This document shows, one piece after another, positions 5,491 to 6,767 of a stretch of 6,767 bases of DNA. The stretch comes from Cytophagales bacterium (GTDB lineage Bacteria; Bacteroidota; Bacteroidia; Cytophagales; 172606-1). The first letter of the stretch is position 1, and every line of letters begins with the position of its first letter. Made by a program: the position numbers and the translations under genes. The notes beneath the pieces are model-generated. The model did no database searches and was not told the origin of the DNA. It worked only from the letters and a program-made list of their open reading frames with translations. Where the stretch lies: NCBI GenBank assembly GCA_025455595.1, contig JALOMD010000151.1:1-6767 (forward strand). Direction: 5' to 3'.

Positions 5491-5518
5491 CCAAGACTAA
5501 CGACCAAAGACTAAAGAC
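5491..5518 (+). promoter_or_regulatory. Repeated AAGACTAA leader words before corA
   Basis: Three overlapping related words occur in the last 31 bases before the corA ATG: CCAAGACTAAC (5491-5501), CCAAAGACTAAA (5504-5515) and AAAGAC (5513-5518). There is no Shine-Dalgarno. The first word matches the tandem repeat after the kinase stop; the second matches the regulator leader. Confidence 0.45.
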
Positions 5519-5521
5519 GCT

Positions 5522-6484
5522 ATGATTCGCTGTATTTTGGATGAACAAGAAGGCGGGAACTTCCGCTGGATGGACATTGCCCAACCCCAGCCCGACGAAC
5601 TGGAGCAAGTGGCCGCCGATTTCGGACTGTCGCACTACGCCGTCAAGGACTGCCTCGAACCCGACCACCTGCCCAAGTTCGAGAATACGGACGGCTACCA
5701 GTTTGCCATTGTCCGGTTCTACAGCCCAAAAACAGACGAACACAAGAGCCTCAGCGTGGCGCATTTGTCGGCCAAGAACGGCCACACGGCGGGATACGAG
5801 ATGTCGACCGTGCAAAACCTGACTTCCAAAATCGCCTTTTTCTACAACGACAACTTCCTGATTACCATCCACCGGAGGCCGGTGTCGTTCATGGACGATA
5901 TCCGCGAAAAATACGTGGACGGCGGCTTTGTGAAAACCCCGTCGGCGGCGGTGGTCAAGACGATTTGGTACGTGCTGCACAGCTACGAAAAAGAAGCCGA
6001 AGCACTGGTGGCGCAGATAGACCGGCTGGAAAGGCGCATTTTTCTCCGCGAACGGATTCCGGATTTGCAGCAGCGGCTGTACTTGCTCAAGCGTAAGGCC
6101 AGTTTGTGCCAACGCATCCTGTTCGTGACCCGCGACGTAATGGCTCGCATCACCACCACACCCGACGATGCCGCGTCGCTACAAGACGTGCGCGACCTGC
6201 ACAACAAGCTGGAAATCGCCTACGACCAAATGCTGGAAGACGTGACCAACCTGCTCAACGTCTATATTTCGCTGTCGGCCCAGCGGACGAACGACGTGGT
6301 GAAAATCCTCACCATCTTCTCGGTGTTTTTCATGCCGCTCACGTTCATCGCGGGCATTTACGGCATGAATTTCAAGCACATGCCCGAACTGGAACACAAA
6401 TGGGGCTACCCGGCCACGTTGCTGTTCATGGCCGCCGTGTCGCTGGGCATTTACATCTGGTTCAGAAGGAAAAGATGGCTGTGA
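5522..6484 (+). CDS. corA: CorA-family Mg2+/divalent cation transport protein
   Basis: A 320-residue inner-membrane cation channel of the CorA family, which forms pentamers admitting Mg2+ (and often Co2+ or Ni2+) down the membrane potential. The large cytoplasmic N-terminal domain occupies about 1-255, with the long pore-lining helix from about 225. Transmembrane helix 1 (about 261-280) leads into the signature YGMNF (G281-M282-N283), followed by the periplasmic loop KHMPELEHKWGYP. Helix 2 spans about 296-315, and a basic tail FRRKRW faces the cytoplasm. Length and motifs are normal for the family. The ATG at 5522 gives a typical short N-terminus; there is no ribosome site. It is divergent from the two-component operon, so regulation by that system is plausible but not shown. 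The family call is secure; ion specificity among Mg2+, Co2+ and other divalents is not. Confidence 0.95.
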   Translation: MIRCILDEQEGGNFRWMDIAQPQPDELEQVAADFGLSHYAVKDCLEPDHLPKFENTDGYQFAIVRFYSPKTDEHKSLSVAHLSAKNGHTAGYEMSTVQNLTSKIAFFYNDNFLITIHRRPVSFMDDIREKYVDGGFVKTPSAAVVKTIWYVLHSYEKEAEALVAQIDRLERRIFLRERIPDLQQRLYLLKRKASLCQRILFVTRDVMARITTTPDDAASLQDVRDLHNKLEIAYDQMLEDVTNLLNVYISLSAQRTNDVVKILTIFSVFFMPLTFIAGIYGMNFKHMPELEHKWGYPATLLFMAAVSLGIYIWFRRKRWL

Positions 6485-6489
6485 AAAGA

Positions 6490-6611
6490 GTGATGAGTGG
6501 TAAGTTATGAATGATGAGTGAAATGAAAAAGCGTTTTGGGCAAATTTTGCCCAAAACGCTTTTTCATTTTTTATTGTTGCCACTCATCACTCATCATTCA
6601 TAGCTCATCAC
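6490..6611. repeat. Outer inverted repeat around palindrome copy 6
   Basis: GTGATGAG (6490-6497) pairs with CTCATCAC (6604-6611), and TATGAATGATGAGTG (6506-6520) pairs with its exact complement at 6588-6602. Between the right-hand arm and the palindrome lies an additional CACTCATCA block. The arms start six bases after the corA stop and end two bases before the stop of the convergent last gene, so the cassette fills the gap. Confidence 0.7.
6521..6569. terminator. Perfect 24-base palindrome, copy 6; bidirectional terminator
   Basis: The arms 6521-6544 and 6546-6569 are perfectly complementary, with one unpaired centre base (T6545). The inner part is the shared GCGTTTTGGGCAAA core, here without mismatches; the outer part is AAATGAAAAA. 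On the + strand the stem ends in a T-rich run (6560-6572, broken by CA), and on the - strand the complementary AAATGAAAAA likewise gives TTTTTCATTT. It therefore looks like an intrinsic terminator for both corA and the convergent last gene. In the RNA the true hairpin would open a few central pairs to form its loop. Confidence 0.85.
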
Positions 6612-6613
6612 TT

Positions 6614-6767
6614 CTACAAGTATCGGTTCATCTGTTGCTTGAACTGGTAGCTGCCGAACATGAACGCGGCACCGATGAACATGATGGGGGTCATGGCCAA
6701 GCCCGTGGGCGAGTCGTGGAACATGACCACCGGCGGGCCGAACAGGAACGTAAGTGCCACGGCCATG
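6614..6767 (-). CDS. C-terminal part of a small hydrophobic protein (hypothetical, partial)
   Basis: The - strand is open from the window edge to a TAG at 6616-6614, giving 50 residues from an ATG at 6766 and probably more beyond the edge. The visible part is hydrophobic with two likely membrane segments, around ALTFLFGPPVVMF and GLAMTPIMFIGAAFMFG, then a polar end, QFKQQMNRYL. Base composition is GC-rich like the other genes and changes at the stop. I do not recognise the family. The ATG at 6766 may be internal rather than the start. It is convergent with corA and shares its terminator. Confidence 0.6.
   Translation of the reverse strand, partial: MAVALTFLFGPPVVMFHDSPTGLAMTPIMFIGAAFMFGSYQFKQQMNRYL

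Noticed and set aside
5465..6112. 215-residue - strand open frame over corA
   Set aside because: Antisense to a clear CorA protein; the translation has no family features.

Overview
The window most likely comes from a Bacteroidota genome, probably a Cytophagales or Chitinophagales-type environmental bacterium. The evidence is that none of the starts has a convincing Shine-Dalgarno sequence, the protein families match that group, and GC-rich coding regions alternate sharply with AT-rich gaps full of short palindromes and quasi-repeats. The phylum is an inference from style; no marker gene is present.

Layout from left to right: the possible last codons of an upstream + gene (1-30); a complete + gene for a lipoprotein of the vanadium-dependent haloperoxidase / PAP2 phosphatase superfamily (193-1746); a convergent - gene for a two-helix DUF1003 membrane protein (1939-2559); a 483-base gap without a credible gene; a two-component system on the - strand, transcribed response regulator (4565-5242) then sensor histidine kinase (3043-4416); a divergent + gene for a CorA-type Mg2+/divalent cation channel (5522-6484); and the C-terminal end of a small hydrophobic - strand protein (6614-6767), convergent with corA.

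The genes are ordinary. The regulator and kinase form an operon-like pair. Its divergence from corA makes corA a candidate target, but no recognised operator supports this. The haloperoxidase-like protein has all vanadate/phosphate-pocket residues in its C-terminal half. Its N-terminal half is a recognisable copy of the same fold motif with the two histidines lost.

The most interesting content is between the genes. All six gaps contain exactly one copy of a palindrome built on the core GCGTTTTGGGCAAA and its reverse complement, whether the neighbours are tandem, convergent or divergent. No paired copy lies inside a gene. In two gaps (kinase/regulator and corA/last gene) the core sits inside larger, locus-specific inverted repeats that fill almost the whole gap and touch the neighbouring coding ends. 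Genes are also bordered by low-complexity words: ACCAAAGAC / CCAAAGACTAAA just before several start codons, and GTGATGAG or GTCTTGAG just after stop codons. This looks like a dispersed intergenic repeat family (REP/MITE-like, or a terminator/insulator system). No mobilising enzyme, CRISPR array, tRNA or rRNA is visible here.
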